DNA from: Betaproteobacteria bacterium
GTDB taxonomy: Bacteria; Pseudomonadota; Gammaproteobacteria; Burkholderiales; SG8-39
Length of the DNA stretch: 52,221 bases
Assembly: GCA_005884455.1 (NCBI GenBank)
Contig: VBCH01000215.1
Coordinates: 1 to 52,221, forward strand
Reading direction: 5' to 3'
A program made the translations under genes and the position numbers. Position 1 is the first letter of the stretch. Every line of letters begins with the position of its first letter. Below the pieces are notes generated by a model. That model made no database searches. It was not told where the DNA came from and saw nothing but the letters and a program-made list of their open reading frames with translations. Of the stretch, positions 32,329-41,061 are shown in pieces.

Positions 32329-34112
32329 CCAGCCTCGACCTCGCCCTGATCGGGAACTCGAGCGTCGCGGCGCTGATCGATGCGAACGGGACCATCGTCT
32401 GGTCCTGCCTGCCGCGCTTCGACAGCGACGCGGTGTTCTGCTCCCTGTTGCGCGACGGGCGCGGAGCGGACGACCACGGGTTCTTCGAGATCGAGCTCGC
32501 CGATTTCGCCCGCTCCGAGCAGGCCTACATCGCACACACGCCGATCCTCAAGACGCGGCTTTTCGACCGGCACGGCGGCGGCGTCGAAATCACCGATCTC
32601 GCCCCGCGATTCGAGCAGTTCGGCAGGCTCTTCTGCCCCGTGATGCTCATTCGCCAGGTGCGCCCGATCTCGGGCAGCCCGCGCATCCGCATGCGCATCC
32701 GGCCCGCGTGCGAGTACGGAGCGCGCCGCCCCGCGATCACCTGGGGCAGCAATCACGTGCGCTACGTCATGCCCGAGATGGTCCTCCGGTTGACCTCCGA
32801 CTACTCGATCACAGCGATCCTCGAGGAAACGCCCATCGTGCTGCGGGAGCCGGTGTCGGTCGTGCTCGGGCCGGACGAGACCCTGCAGGGCTCCGTCGGG
32901 GAAGTGTTTCGCAGGTTCCTCGACGACACCGCCGCCTTCTGGCGGGCCTGGGTGCGCAATCTCGGCATCCCGTACGAATGGCAGGAGAACATCATCCGCG
33001 CCGCGATCACGCTCAAGCTGAACGCATACGAAGATACCGGCGCGATCGTGGCGGCAGTGAGCACCTCGATCCCGGAATCGGGCGGCAGCGGCCGCAACTG
33101 GGATTACCGCTACTGCTGGCTGCGCGACGCGTACTTCGTCGTGAATGCGCTCAACCGGATGAACGCAACGCGACCGATGGAGCGCTACCTCGACTACATC
33201 ATCAATATCGCCACGAGCACCAACGGCCGCGACCTGCAGCCGGTCTATACGATCAGCGGCAAGGCGGGGATCGAGGAGCGCGAAATCGGATCGCTGCCCG
33301 GCTACCGCGGCATGGGGCCGGTGAGGATCGGCAACCAGGCGTATTCCCAGGTCCAGCACGACGTCTACGGCGCGGCGATCCTCGCCGCGGCGCACGTGTT
33401 CTTCGACGCGCGGCTCGCCTTGCGCAACGACGAGTCGCTCCTGCGGCAGCTCGAGCAGCTCGGCGAACGGGCCGCGGCCCTCTTCGACCAGCCCGACGCC
33501 GGCCTGTGGGAGCTGCGCGAGACGAAGCGCGTGCACACCTTCTCGAGCGTCATGTGCTGGGCCGGATGCGACCGCCTCGCGAAGATCGCCGCGCGCATCG
33601 GGCTCGCCGACCGCGCGCGCGCGTGGCGCGCGCGCGCCGACACGATGCATTCGGCGATCTGCGACCGTGCCTGGAACGGGAAGCGCAGGACCTTCGCCGC
33701 CACTTTCGGCGGCGAGGACCTGGACGCGAGCCTGCTCCTCCTTCACGAGCTCAATTTCTTGCGCGCCGACGACCCGCGCTTCGCCTCGACGGTCCAGGCG
33801 GTCGAACGGGAGCTGCGGCGCGGCGAGTACCTGTTCCGCTACAGCGTGCCGGACGACTTCGGCGTCCCCGAGAACGCCTTCGTGGTCTGCTCCTTCTGGT
33901 ATATCGATGCGCTGTCGGCGCTGGGACGCAAGGACGAGGCGCGCGCGCTGTTCCAAAGCATACTCGCCCGCTGCAACCGACACGGTCTGCTCTCGGAGCA
34001 TATCGACCCGCGCACCGGCGAACTGTGGGGGAATTTCCCGCAGACCTACAGCATGGTCGGCATGATCAATTCCGCGATGCGTCTCAGCATCCCCTGGGAC
34101 GAGGCCTATTGA
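32325..34112 (+). CDS. glycoside hydrolase family 15 protein, possible trehalase
   Basis: A 595-residue cytoplasmic enzyme with an N-terminal beta domain (DLALIGNSSVAALIDANGTI, then PRFDSDAVFCSLL) and an (alpha/alpha)6 barrel. The barrel signature GSGRNWDYRYCWLRDAYFVV carries the general-acid region, and SEHIDPRTGELWGNFPQTYS carries the second catalytic Glu in the GNFPQ context. GH15 proteins with this layout include glucoamylases, glucodextranases and the trehalases of mycobacteria. Its ATGA overlap with otsB and the downstream glucose kinase favour trehalase, which hydrolyses trehalose to two glucoses. A role in glycogen or maltooligosaccharide breakdown is an alternative. Confidence 0.85.
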   Translation: MTSLDLALIGNSSVAALIDANGTIVWSCLPRFDSDAVFCSLLRDGRGADDHGFFEIELADFARSEQAYIAHTPILKTRLFDRHGGGVEITDLAPRFEQFGRLFCPVMLIRQVRPISGSPRIRMRIRPACEYGARRPAITWGSNHVRYVMPEMVLRLTSDYSITAILEETPIVLREPVSVVLGPDETLQGSVGEVFRRFLDDTAAFWRAWVRNLGIPYEWQENIIRAAITLKLNAYEDTGAIVAAVSTSIPESGGSGRNWDYRYCWLRDAYFVVNALNRMNATRPMERYLDYIINIATSTNGRDLQPVYTISGKAGIEEREIGSLPGYRGMGPVRIGNQAYSQVQHDVYGAAILAAAHVFFDARLALRNDESLLRQLEQLGERAAALFDQPDAGLWELRETKRVHTFSSVMCWAGCDRLAKIAARIGLADRARAWRARADTMHSAICDRAWNGKRRTFAATFGGEDLDASLLLLHELNFLRADDPRFASTVQAVERELRRGEYLFRYSVPDDFGVPENAFVVCSFWYIDALSALGRKDEARALFQSILARCNRHGLLSEHIDPRTGELWGNFPQTYSMVGMINSAMRLSIPWDEAY

Positions 34113-34140
34113 ATTCCCTCGCGGTCGACTCGCGGCCGAA

Positions 34141-35034
34141 ATGATCCGCATCGGCTTGGACATCGGCGGCAGCAAGATGGAAATCGCCGCGATCGACGAA
34201 TCGGGCGCTGAGCTGCTGCGGCGCCGCGAGTCCGCGCCCCGCGGGAGCTACGCGCAGGCGGTCGAGGCGATCGCGCAATTCGTTCTCGAAGCCGAGCGCG
34301 AGGTCGGCGCGCCCTGCACCGTGGGCATCGGCACGCCGGGCGCGGTGTCGCGCGGATCGGGAGTGCTCAAGAACGCCTATGCGAGCGCGCTGAACGGGAT
34401 GCCGGTCAGGCCCGATCTCGAGCGGCTGCTCGGCCGCGAGCTGCGCTTCGCCAACGACGCCAACTGCTTCGCGCTCTCGGAGGCGATCGACGGCGCCGCC
34501 AAAGGCGCGCGGATCGTGTTCGGCGTGATTCTCGGCACCGGCGTGGGCGGCGGGGTCGTCGTCGACGGCCGCGCCATCGAGGGCGCGAACGCGATCTGCG
34601 GCGAATGGGGCCACAATTCGCTGCCGTGGCCGGCGCCCGAAGAAATGCCGGGCCCGCGCTGCGCGTGCGGCCGCGACGGCTGCATCGAAGCCTTCCTGTC
34701 GGGTCCGGGACTCGCCCGCGATCACCTGCTCGCGACGGGAGAGGCGCGCGCGCCGGCCGACATCGCCGTGCGCGCCGAATCGGGCGATCGCGGCTGCGCG
34801 CTCACGCTCGAGCGCTACGAGGGGCGGCTCGCGCGCGCGCTCGCGAGCGTCATCAACCTTCTCGATCCCGAGGTCATCGTTCTCGGCGGGGGCCTGTCGA
34901 ACACCGATCGCCTGTACCGCAACGTGCCCGCGCGCTGGAGCCGTCACGTCTACTCGGACACGGCCGTGACCCGGCTCGTGAGGGCGGCGCACGGCGACGC
35001 GAGCGGGGTGCGCGGCGCGGCCCGCCTTTGGTGA
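34141..35034 (+). CDS. ROK-family sugar kinase
   Basis: A 297-residue ROK protein without the DNA-binding domain of ROK repressors, so a kinase. The ATP motif is IRIGLDIGGSKMEIAAID; GIGTPGAVSRGSG and FANDANCFALSEA, with the catalytic Asp, come next, followed by VILGTGVGGGVVVDGR. The zinc motif ECGHxxL-CxCGxxGCxE appears as GEWGHNSLPWP and CACGRDGCIEAFLSG. The family phosphorylates glucose, fructose or related hexoses; here glucose released by the GH15 enzyme is the natural candidate. It is the last gene of the trehalose operon, 28 bases after the GH15 stop, and converges on the LUD gene with only ten bases between stops. Confidence 0.9.
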   Translation: MIRIGLDIGGSKMEIAAIDESGAELLRRRESAPRGSYAQAVEAIAQFVLEAEREVGAPCTVGIGTPGAVSRGSGVLKNAYASALNGMPVRPDLERLLGRELRFANDANCFALSEAIDGAAKGARIVFGVILGTGVGGGVVVDGRAIEGANAICGEWGHNSLPWPAPEEMPGPRCACGRDGCIEAFLSGPGLARDHLLATGEARAPADIAVRAESGDRGCALTLERYEGRLARALASVINLLDPEVIVLGGGLSNTDRLYRNVPARWSRHVYSDTAVTRLVRAAHGDASGVRGAARLW

Positions 35035-35044
35035 GCCGGTTCGA

Positions 35045-35698
35045 TCAGGCGCGCACCAGAACGATGTGCACGCGGTACGGGCCGTGCGCGCCTAGAACGA
35101 TCGTCTGATCGATGTCCGCGGTGCGCGAAGGACCCGACACGAAGTTGATCGCGCGCGGCAGCTGCCCGAACTCCGCGCGCGCAAGCGCCCATGCGTCCTC
35201 CATGTGCGCCACGATCCGGCCCGCGGAGACCACCGCGACGTGCGTCTCCGGCAGAAGGCTCACGGTAGAGGGCGTATCGGGACCGGAGGCGAGCATGAGC
35301 GTTCCCGTCTCGGCGATGGCGGCAAAGGCACCCGTCACGCCGACGGCGTCGTCGCCGCTCGCCGCGCGCGGCTCGAGAGCGAGCCCCGCGCTCCTCCAGT
35401 CGAGATGCGCGAGCTGGGGCCAGGCGCAACCGGCCAGGGGAAGGCCGCCCGCTTTCAGGTATCGCGCCACGGCCGCGGGAACGTCGCCTTCGGCGGCAAC
35501 CTCCTCGGTCGTGCTCTGCATCGCCTCGGCCCGGGCGCGGAAGCGGGCGACGAGATCCGCTTCGACCGGCGGCAGCGTCCCGCGCGGATGGGCGCGCAAA
35601 TAGGTCTCGACCGCCTCCAGCTCGGCCTTCGAGGGCCTGTTTCCGCCGCGGCCTTGCGCCTTGCGGATGCGCGCGAGAATTTTTTCCCTTGCGCTCAA
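35045..35698 (-). CDS. LutC/YkgG-type LUD domain protein
   Basis: A 217-residue protein of the LUD family, whose best-known member LutC belongs to a lactate dehydrogenase complex with the iron-sulfur proteins LutA and LutB. The N-terminus [13 protein letters not shown] is typical, and the C-terminal half has FAAIAETGTLMLASG, LLPETHVAVV, VSGPSRTADIDQTIVLGAHG and a final VHIVLV strand. LutA and LutB are absent here. The gene starts with TTG at 35698, overlapping the pntB stop as TTGA, so it is expressed from the transhydrogenase operon, an unusual place. A role in redox or hydroxyacid metabolism linked to NADPH supply is a guess. Confidence 0.88.
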   Translation of the reverse strand: MSAREKILARIRKAQGRGGNRPSKAELEAVETYLRAHPRGTLPPVEADLVARFRARAEAMQSTTEEVAAEGDVPAAVARYLKAGGLPLAGCAWPQLAHLDWRSAGLALEPRAASGDDAVGVTGAFAAIAETGTLMLASGPDTPSTVSLLPETHVAVVSAGRIVAHMEDAWALARAEFGQLPRAINFVSGPSRTADIDQTIVLGAHGPYRVHIVLVRA

Positions 35699-37092
35699 TC
35701 GAGCGCTTTCACTATGTCTTCGACGACTTTCTTGGCGTCTCCGAACACCATCATGGTCTTGTCCATGTAGAAGAGCGGGTTGTCGAGGCCCGCGTAGCCG
35801 GCGGCCATGCTGCGCTTGTTCACGAGCACCGTGCGCGCCTTGTGCGCCTCGATGATGGGCATCCCGTAAATCGGGCTGCCCTTCTCGTGGGCGAGCGGAT
35901 TGACCACGTCGTTCGCGCCCAGCACGAGCGCGACGTCGGTCGTGCCCAGCTCGCCGTTGATGTCCTCCATCTCGAACACCTGATCGTACGGCACTTCGGC
36001 TTCGGCAAGCAGCACGTTCATGTGGCCGGGCATGCGGCCCGCCACCGGATGGATCGCGTAGCGAACGCTCACGCCCCTGGCGATGAGCTTCTGCGCCATC
36101 TCCTTCACCGCATGCTGGGCGCGCGCGACCGCAAGCCCGTAGCCCGGCACGATGACCACGGACTCGGCGTTGGCGAGCAGGAAGCTCGCGTCTTCGGCCG
36201 ATCCGGAGCGCACCGTCTTGTCGCCGCTGCCGGCCGCGGCCGCGCCCTCGGCCGCGCCGAACCCCCCCATGATCACCGAGATGAAGGAGCGGTTCATCGC
36301 CTTGCACATGATGTAGGAGAGGATCGCGCCCGAGGAGCCGACCAGGCTTCCGGCGATGATGAGCATGGTGTTGTTGAGCGAAAACCCGATTCCGGCTGCG
36401 GCCCAGCCCGAGTAGCTGTTGAGCATCGAGATCACCACCGGCATGTCGGCGCCGCCTATGGGGATGATGATCAGCACGCCGAGCGTGAATGCGATCCCCA
36501 GCATCACGAGAAACGGCATCCAGGCTTTGCCCTCAGCGAAGAAGAACGCGAGGCCGAAGCCGATCATCACGATCGCCAGAATCAGGTTGAGCGGATGCTG
36601 GCCCTTGTATACCACGGGCGCGCTGGAGAAAAGGCGGAACATTTTCCCGAGGCCTGCGAGCTTGCCGAAAGCGATCACGCTGCCCGAGAACGTAATCGCG
36701 CCGACGAAGCTGCCGATGAATAGCTCGAAGCGGTTGCCGCGCGGCAGCGGATCGTGCTCGCCGAACGCGCCCGGGTTGTTCACCACGGCGACGGCGATGA
36801 GCACCGCCGCCATGCCGACGAGCGAATGCATCGCCGCGACCAGCTGCGGCATCTGCGTCATCTGCACGCGCTTTGCGACGAAGGCGCCGATCATCCCGCC
36901 GATCGCGGCGGCGACGAGGATGAAGGCGACTTTCTTGGTGATGGCGAGCGTGACCAGCACCGCGATCGCCATGCCGATCATGCCGAAGAGATTGCCGCGC
37001 CGCGCCGCCACGGGCGAGGAGAGGCCTTTCAGCGCTAGGACGAAAAGGACGCTGGCGACGAGATACCAGAGCGCGAGCTGGTTGGCGCTCAT
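35695..37092 (-). CDS. pntB: proton-translocating NAD(P) transhydrogenase, beta subunit
   Basis: A 465-residue inner-membrane protein. The N-terminal 270 residues form about nine membrane helices (for example [20 protein letters not shown], with the conserved His of the proton channel). The C-terminal NADP(H) domain III has [18 protein letters not shown], the fingerprint GYGLAVAxAQ, then [18 protein letters not shown] and [13 protein letters not shown]. It moves protons inward while reducing NADP+ with NADH. The ATG overlaps the pntAB stop (ATGA) and its own stop overlaps the LUD gene. The full enzyme is encoded by three genes here. Confidence 0.95.
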   Translation of the reverse strand: MSANQLALWYLVASVLFVLALKGLSSPVAARRGNLFGMIGMAIAVLVTLAITKKVAFILVAAAIGGMIGAFVAKRVQMTQMPQLVAAMHSLVGMAAVLIAVAVVNNPGAFGEHDPLPRGNRFELFIGSFVGAITFSGSVIAFGKLAGLGKMFRLFSSAPVVYKGQHPLNLILAIVMIGFGLAFFFAEGKAWMPFLVMLGIAFTLGVLIIIPIGGADMPVVISMLNSYSGWAAAGIGFSLNNTMLIIAGSLVGSSGAILSYIMCKAMNRSFISVIMGGFGAAEGAAAAGSGDKTVRSGSAEDASFLLANAESVVIVPGYGLAVARAQHAVKEMAQKLIARGVSVRYAIHPVAGRMPGHMNVLLAEAEVPYDQVFEMEDINGELGTTDVALVLGANDVVNPLAHEKGSPIYGMPIIEAHKARTVLVNKRSMAAGYAGLDNPLFYMDKTMMVFGDAKKVVEDIVKALD

Positions 37093-37406
37093 GCCTTTTC
37101 CTTCTCCGCCTTCGGCGCCTTTTTCCTGAACATCTCGAGCATGCGCTGCGTGACCAGAAACCCGCCGAACACGTTCACCGCGGCAAGCCCGACCGCGACC
37201 GCGCCGAGGATCGCGCCGAAATCGGTCTCGTACGGACCCGCGGCGAGGATGGCGCCGACGATGATCACGCTCGAAATCGCGTTCGTCACGCTCATGAGCG
37301 GCGTGTGCAGCGCGGGCGTCACGTTCCAGATCACGTGGTAGCCGACGAAGACAGCGAGGACGAACACCACGAGATTGATGACGGTCGGGTCGATGGTTCC
37401 GGTCAT
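37089..37406 (-). CDS. pntAB: NAD(P) transhydrogenase alpha subunit, membrane part (PntA2)
   Basis: A 105-residue protein with three hydrophobic segments: [34 protein letters not shown] and the third around [33 protein letters not shown] is the conserved motif of the alpha-chain membrane domain. In E. coli this sequence is the C-terminal part of PntA; here it is separate, as in Rhodospirillum and many betaproteobacteria. It is two bases after pntAA and overlaps pntB. Confidence 0.94.
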   Translation of the reverse strand: MTGTIDPTVINLVVFVLAVFVGYHVIWNVTPALHTPLMSVTNAISSVIIVGAILAAGPYETDFGAILGAVAVGLAAVNVFGGFLVTQRMLEMFRKKAPKAEKEKA

Positions 37407-37408
37407 GT

Positions 37409-38536
37409 TCAGCCCTTCTTCACGACTTCACCGTTGATGCAGACGAGGCTTCCGGCGATGATCTCGTCGGAGCGGTCGAGCTTCAGCTCGCCGGTCTTCG
37501 GATCGACGAGGAGGGCGAGGAAGTTGAGCAGGTTCCTCGCGTAGAGCGCGCTCGCGTCCGCTGCGACCAGCGCCGGCAGGTTCGAGAAGCCGACGAGCTT
37601 CACGCCGTGCTTGACCACGATCTTGTCTTTTTCGGTCAGCGGGCAGTTGCCGCCCTGCTCGATCGCCATGTCGACGACGACCGAGCCCGGCTTCATCGCG
37701 CGCACGGTGTCCTCCTTCAGGAGGACGGGCGCCGGGCGGCCGGGTATGAGGGCGGTGGTGATGACGATGTCCGCGGCCTTGGCGCGCTCGTGCACGAGCT
37801 CCGCCTGGCGGCGCATCCAGTCGACCGGCATGGACCGCGCGTAGCCGCCTGCTCCTTTCGCGATGTCGCGCTCCTCGTCGCTGAGGTAGGGAACGTCGAG
37901 GAATTTCGCGCCGAGCGACTCGATCTGCTCCTTCACCGCCGGGCGCACGTCGGAGGCCTCGATCACCGCCCCCAGGCGCTTCGCCGTGGCGATCGCCTGC
38001 AGCCCCGCGACGCCCGCTCCGAGGACGAGCACGCGCGCAGCCTTCACAGTGCCGGCAGCCGTCATCAGCATGGGCATAAAGCGGCCGTACTCGTTCGCGG
38101 CGAGAATCACCGCCTTGTATCCGCCTATGTTCGCCTGCGAGGAGAGCGCGTCCATGGACTGCGCGCGCGTGGTGCGCGGCAGCCATTCCATGGCGAAGCA
38201 GGTGAGCCCCGCGCCGGCGTAGGACTCCATCGTTGCGCGGTCGTAGGGATTGAGGAGCCCGACGAGAATCGCGCCGCGCTTGAACAGGCCCACCTCCCCT
38301 TCCTGGGGACCTCTCACCTTGAGCACGATGTCTGCGATGGAAAGGTCTTTCGCCTCCGCAACGATTTTCGCCCCGGCCGCCTCGAAATCCTTGTCGGGAA
38401 CGCTCGCGGCAATACCCGCGCCGGACTGCACCAGGATCGCGTGGCGCCCGCCCGCGGCGAGCTTCTTGACGGTCTCGGGAGTCGCTGCGACGCGCGTCTC
38501 GCCCGCGCGGGTTTCCGCGGGTATACCGATGTTCAT
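37409..38536 (-). CDS. pntAA: NAD(P) transhydrogenase alpha subunit, NAD-binding part (PntA1)
   Basis: A 375-residue soluble NAD(H)-binding subunit (domain I), related to alanine dehydrogenase. It has [20 protein letters not shown] at the N-terminus, [20 protein letters not shown] with the conserved RxTRAQxMDxLSSQA loop, the Rossmann motif [20 protein letters not shown], and [18 protein letters not shown] followed by [20 protein letters not shown]. It is the promoter-proximal gene of the pnt operon. The start at 38536 is 79 bases from the divergent cupin gene, and this short gap should hold both promoters. Confidence 0.95.
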   Translation of the reverse strand: MNIGIPAETRAGETRVAATPETVKKLAAGGRHAILVQSGAGIAASVPDKDFEAAGAKIVAEAKDLSIADIVLKVRGPQEGEVGLFKRGAILVGLLNPYDRATMESYAGAGLTCFAMEWLPRTTRAQSMDALSSQANIGGYKAVILAANEYGRFMPMLMTAAGTVKAARVLVLGAGVAGLQAIATAKRLGAVIEASDVRPAVKEQIESLGAKFLDVPYLSDEERDIAKGAGGYARSMPVDWMRRQAELVHERAKAADIVITTALIPGRPAPVLLKEDTVRAMKPGSVVVDMAIEQGGNCPLTEKDKIVVKHGVKLVGFSNLPALVAADASALYARNLLNFLALLVDPKTGELKLDRSDEIIAGSLVCINGEVVKKG

Positions 38537-38615
38537 GGATTTTTTTCCCTGGCGGCCGAAACGAAGTCCGATGATACACGGCCTCGTATAATCGGCTCAA
38601 CAACAAGGAGGAGTC

Positions 38616-39095
38616 ATGACCATCAAGGTGCGGCGCGTGGTGACCGGGCACGACGGCAAGGGGCGCGCCGTCGTGAAGATCGACGAAGCGTCGCAGAACA
38701 TCGTCTCGAACCGGCCCGGCGCCTCGGCCTGCGTCGTGTGGACGACCGACACGATCCCGGCCGACAACTCGGGCGATTCCGACGCTTCCGAGAAGAAAGT
38801 CGGCACCACGCTTCCCGGCGGCACGGTTTTCCGCGTCATCGAGTTCTCGCCCGGCGTGGCGCCACGCGTGCACCGCACCGACTCGATCGACTACGCGGTA
38901 GTGATCTCGGGCGAGATCGACATGGAGCTCGAGAAAGGCACCGAGGTCCATCTCAGGGCGGGCGACGTGCTCGTGCAGCGCGGCACCGTGCACTGCTGGA
39001 TCAACCGAAGCAAGGCCCCCTGCGTGATGGCCTTCGCGCTGGTCGACGCGAAACCCGCGGTGGCGGGGGGCAAGGTGCTCAGCGCGTTCGGGTGA
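38616..39095 (+). CDS. cupin-domain protein
   Basis: A 159-residue single cupin. The cupin box reads FSPGVAPRVHRTDSIDYAVVISGEI, and the second motif GDVLVQRGTVHCWINRS; His and Glu/Asp positions could bind a metal. The N-terminal 50 residues are less conserved. Cupins of this type have many roles, and I cannot choose one. GGAGG lies just before the ATG and a perfect TATAAT (38587-38592) lies 24 bases upstream of it, so it has its own promoter facing away from pntAA. It converges on the minus-strand genes of the presumed integron remnant. Confidence 0.85.
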   Translation: MTIKVRRVVTGHDGKGRAVVKIDEASQNIVSNRPGASACVVWTTDTIPADNSGDSDASEKKVGTTLPGGTVFRVIEFSPGVAPRVHRTDSIDYAVVISGEIDMELEKGTEVHLRAGDVLVQRGTVHCWINRSKAPCVMAFALVDAKPAVAGGKVLSAFG

Positions 39096-39158
39096 GTTTG
39101 GGGCAGTTACAGCACCCGCCAGAACGGCAGGGAGGTCTAAGGTGTGACGTCATTGCCG

Positions 39159-39482
39159 CTACACTGCATTGAGCGCGACCTTTACAGCGTCGCTGAACAC
39201 CTTGATGGCAGCATTTGCCGCTTTCTGCGCCGCCATCTTGCCTTTCACCTCGCACGCGAGCAATGCGGCTCTTAGCGCCTCTTTCTCATCCGCGATCTGA
39301 GACTTCATGTCCGCGTCATCGATTTCGTCATCGAGCCTTGCCTTCGCAATCGCCTCCAGCGCGTCCTTTTCTTCCTCGATTGCGGCCTTGATGCAACTGT
39401 TGACCTTTGGCCCTTCCCCGGAAAGCACATCGCCCGCAGCCGACGCCATGTCCCTGAGCACTGCCCCAATGTCGAATGCCAT
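39159..39482 (-). CDS. small helical protein of unknown function
   Basis: A 107-residue soluble, almost entirely helical, Ala/Lys/Glu-rich protein. Examples are AIEEEKDALEAIAKARLDDE and KGKMAAQKAANAAIKVFSDA; the heptad-like pattern suggests a coiled coil. I do not recognise a family. The ATG at 39482 has GGGAG upstream; a GTG at 39509 is an alternative that would overlap the lipoprotein stop. It is cotranscribed with the lipoprotein gene downstream of an attC site, and both are therefore candidates for integron cassette genes. No attC was found after it. Lower GC than the neighbours is apparent by eye. Confidence 0.6.
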   Translation of the reverse strand: MAFDIGAVLRDMASAAGDVLSGEGPKVNSCIKAAIEEEKDALEAIAKARLDDEIDDADMKSQIADEKEALRAALLACEVKGKMAAQKAANAAIKVFSDAVKVALNAV

Positions 39483-39505
39483 GGTTGATTCTCCCCGGTG
39501 ACTTG

Positions 39506-39991
39506 TCACTTGCTGTCTTTGCTGTCGTCCTTGTCATCGACGGAGAGCTTCTTGGCTTCCTCCGCGCTGGCAGCCGAGGCGAAGAGGCGTGCAAAACGAT
39601 TGCGGTCGAGCTTCGCGTTGCCATCGGAATATGTGTTGCGAGCCTTGTGCTGTTCTTTGTGCTTGATGAACAGGTTGAGAATGATGCGCGAGATCTCGGT
39701 CGATTCGGAGTTCAATGCTCGAGCTTGATTGCGGGTGAGCATTCCGCGGATGTCAGTCTCCAACCCCACGTACTGCTCAGCGAACGCCGAGTACTGCCGG
39801 CTATCGGCTTTCGTTTCCAGAAGCGTTCCGTAGAACCTGTCGACCTTCTTTCCGACCGCCAGAATCTCCTCGAAGGCGGCGGAGTCGTAGTCTGCAACAA
39901 GCTTGACCGCGCAGCCCGATGTCGCAGATGAGAGTACCAGCACCAGTAGCACCGCCAGCAGGTGCCGGGGAAGCGCGGTTAGGGTATGCAT
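39506..39991 (-). CDS. predicted lipoprotein of unknown function
   Basis: A 161-residue protein with a clear lipoprotein signal: a hydrophobic stretch HLLAVLLVLVLSSATSGC ends at the lipobox ATSGC. The mature part is helical (YDSAAFEEILAVGKKVDRFY, later STEISRIILNLFIKHKEQ) and ends in a charged tail DDKDDSKDSK. No family is recognised. AGGAGG lies six bases before the ATG at 39991, which is 29 bases from the attC core site at 40020-40026, the usual distance for the first gene of a cassette. Together with the next gene it probably forms a two-gene cassette or the remains of one. Confidence 0.72.
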   Translation of the reverse strand: MHTLTALPRHLLAVLLVLVLSSATSGCAVKLVADYDSAAFEEILAVGKKVDRFYGTLLETKADSRQYSAFAEQYVGLETDIRGMLTRNQARALNSESTEISRIILNLFIKHKEQHKARNTYSDGNAKLDRNRFARLFASAASAEEAKKLSVDDKDDSKDSK

Positions 39992-40019
39992 CCAATCCCT
40001 CCTTTTCCTGCTTGATGAC

Positions 40020-40078
40020 GCCTAACGCCCCGATTCAGCCGCGCTGCTTCCCGCGTCGGCTGCAACCAGCGGCTAGGC
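40020..40078 (-). other. integron attC recombination site (59 bases)
   Basis: Read on the minus strand, the site begins GCCTAGC (R'') and ends GTTAGGC (R', consensus GTTRRRY). The inner boxes pair as CAGCCG-A-CGC with GCG-CGGCTG, leaving one unpaired A, the extrahelical base that sets the recombining strand in known attC sites. The inner sequence GCAGCCGACGC and GCGCGGCTGAATC is very like the attC of the aadA cassettes. Length is exactly 59 bases. Its minus orientation agrees with the direction of the adjacent genes. Confidence 0.85.
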
Positions 40079-40885
40079 GTGCTGTCCTTCTGTGGTGGTG
40101 CCCGCGACTCAGCGAATGGTTATCCGGGCGCACATAGGCCAATTCGTTCTCCGACAGGACGGATTGAGGGGCACAGAGCTCGCACTTCTCAAGTTGTTCC
40201 ATCGAAGTCCTTTCGTGCTGCGCCCCTCGGCCGCGCAAGCGAATCCGCCACGACCCAGGCGGCGCCGATCAGGGCGAGATTCAAGGCGTTCTCGGACCAG
40301 TTCATATGGCTGGAGGGATCGGCCAAGAGCATCGGCGCGTGCCTCTTGCGTAGGCGGCAGCCATTTGGGGACCAACGGGGCTGTCAGGTTCACATAGAAA
40401 AAATGCGCTCCACCGAATAACAGCGCACAAACCCCGAACGCAAGTTGGCCCAGGCGCGTGAGGCGCGCGGTCAGGGCCGCATCGATCTTGGCGCTGCCGG
40501 CGTAGATGATCAGCGCGCCGGCCGCGATCGCGAGCTGCTCGGCGACGCCGCTGTAGGTGCCGAACTCGGCGTAACGGGCGAGCACCACGCGGCCGTTCAT
40601 CAGGATGACGACAATGAGCGCGTAGTAGGCGGTGAGCGCCGCGGCGCCCCAGGCCGCGGTCCGGCGCCACTCGACGGCCGCGCCCGCAACGAGCATGAAC
40701 GCAGCGACGGCATAGGCCAGGGCGGTGCGGATGGGAAAGTCCTTGGGCACCGGCTGCCCCGGATCGAAGTCTCCCAACGCCAAGCAGACCATGCCCAACG
40801 CCATCACGCCCAGGCCGTAGACGCGCCAGCCGAAGGCCATCGTCGCTTTTTCCCCGGTGATGGTCATTCGCCGGTGCTGCCTAAC
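40026..40885 (-). mobile_element. integron gene cassette (decayed)
   Basis: The segment between the two attC cleavage points forms one cassette of about 860 bases: the DoxX-like gene followed by its attC (40020-40078). The gene's ATG lies 12 bases inside the cassette, as is typical. The gene is broken, so the cassette is no longer functional as a protein source. No integrase or attI site lies in the window, so this belongs to a cluster of attC sites without a nearby integrase, or to the tail of a larger array. Confidence 0.7.
40189..40867 (-). pseudogene. DoxX-like membrane protein gene broken by internal deletion and frameshift
   Basis: The 5' part (40867 to about 40350) encodes several membrane helices: VYGLGVMALGMVCLALGDF, an Ala-rich helix with FMLVAGAAVEW, YYALIVVILMNGRVVLARY, and LGQLAFGVCALLFGGAHFFY leading to LTAPLVPKWLPP. 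It then runs into unrelated sequence. In another frame from about 40345 the expected ending appears: HAPMLLADPSSHMNWSENA, NLALIGAAWVVADSL and a TGA at 40189. The piece that should join them, roughly one to two helices, is missing, so this is an internal deletion that also shifts the frame. An open frame continues to 40109 but its C-terminus is nonsense. The ATG at 40867 is a cassette-style start. Confidence 0.78.
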
Positions 40886-40959
40886 GTTCGCGTTTTGCCG
40901 CACCGCGCTGAGCGCGCAGCGGCGAAGAATAGGTGTTGGTCAACAACGCGCTGTTAGGC
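40879..40959 (-). other. integron attC recombination site (81 bases)
   Basis: The ends are perfect complements, GCCTAAC and GTTAGGC, read on either strand. On the minus strand the next bases CGCGTT and AACGCG also pair. The centre folds as GCCGC-CGCGC / GCGCG-GCGGC around a TCA loop, and one side carries an extra small hairpin (TGTTG/CAACA). This is the imperfect palindrome expected of an attC site. Orientation is assigned to the minus strand by analogy with the other site and because the downstream gene starts 12 bases after it. Confidence 0.7.
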
Positions 40960-41061
40960 GACCACGCCGTGTGAAGCGACATATCCGCGATGCTGCCAAC
41001 AGTCAATGGCCGCACTAAGCCAAAAACATCACGCATCGTGGCGCCTGTGTGTGTGAAATGC

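Noticed and set aside
31965-34175. 736-residue minus-strand open frame
   Set aside because: Antisense to otsB and the GH15 gene; composition is that of a GC-driven shadow frame and no domain is visible.
39136-39142. Possible third attC half-site (CTTAGAC on the minus strand)
   Set aside because: The first base is wrong for GTTRRRY and no matching R'' or inner boxes can be found nearby.
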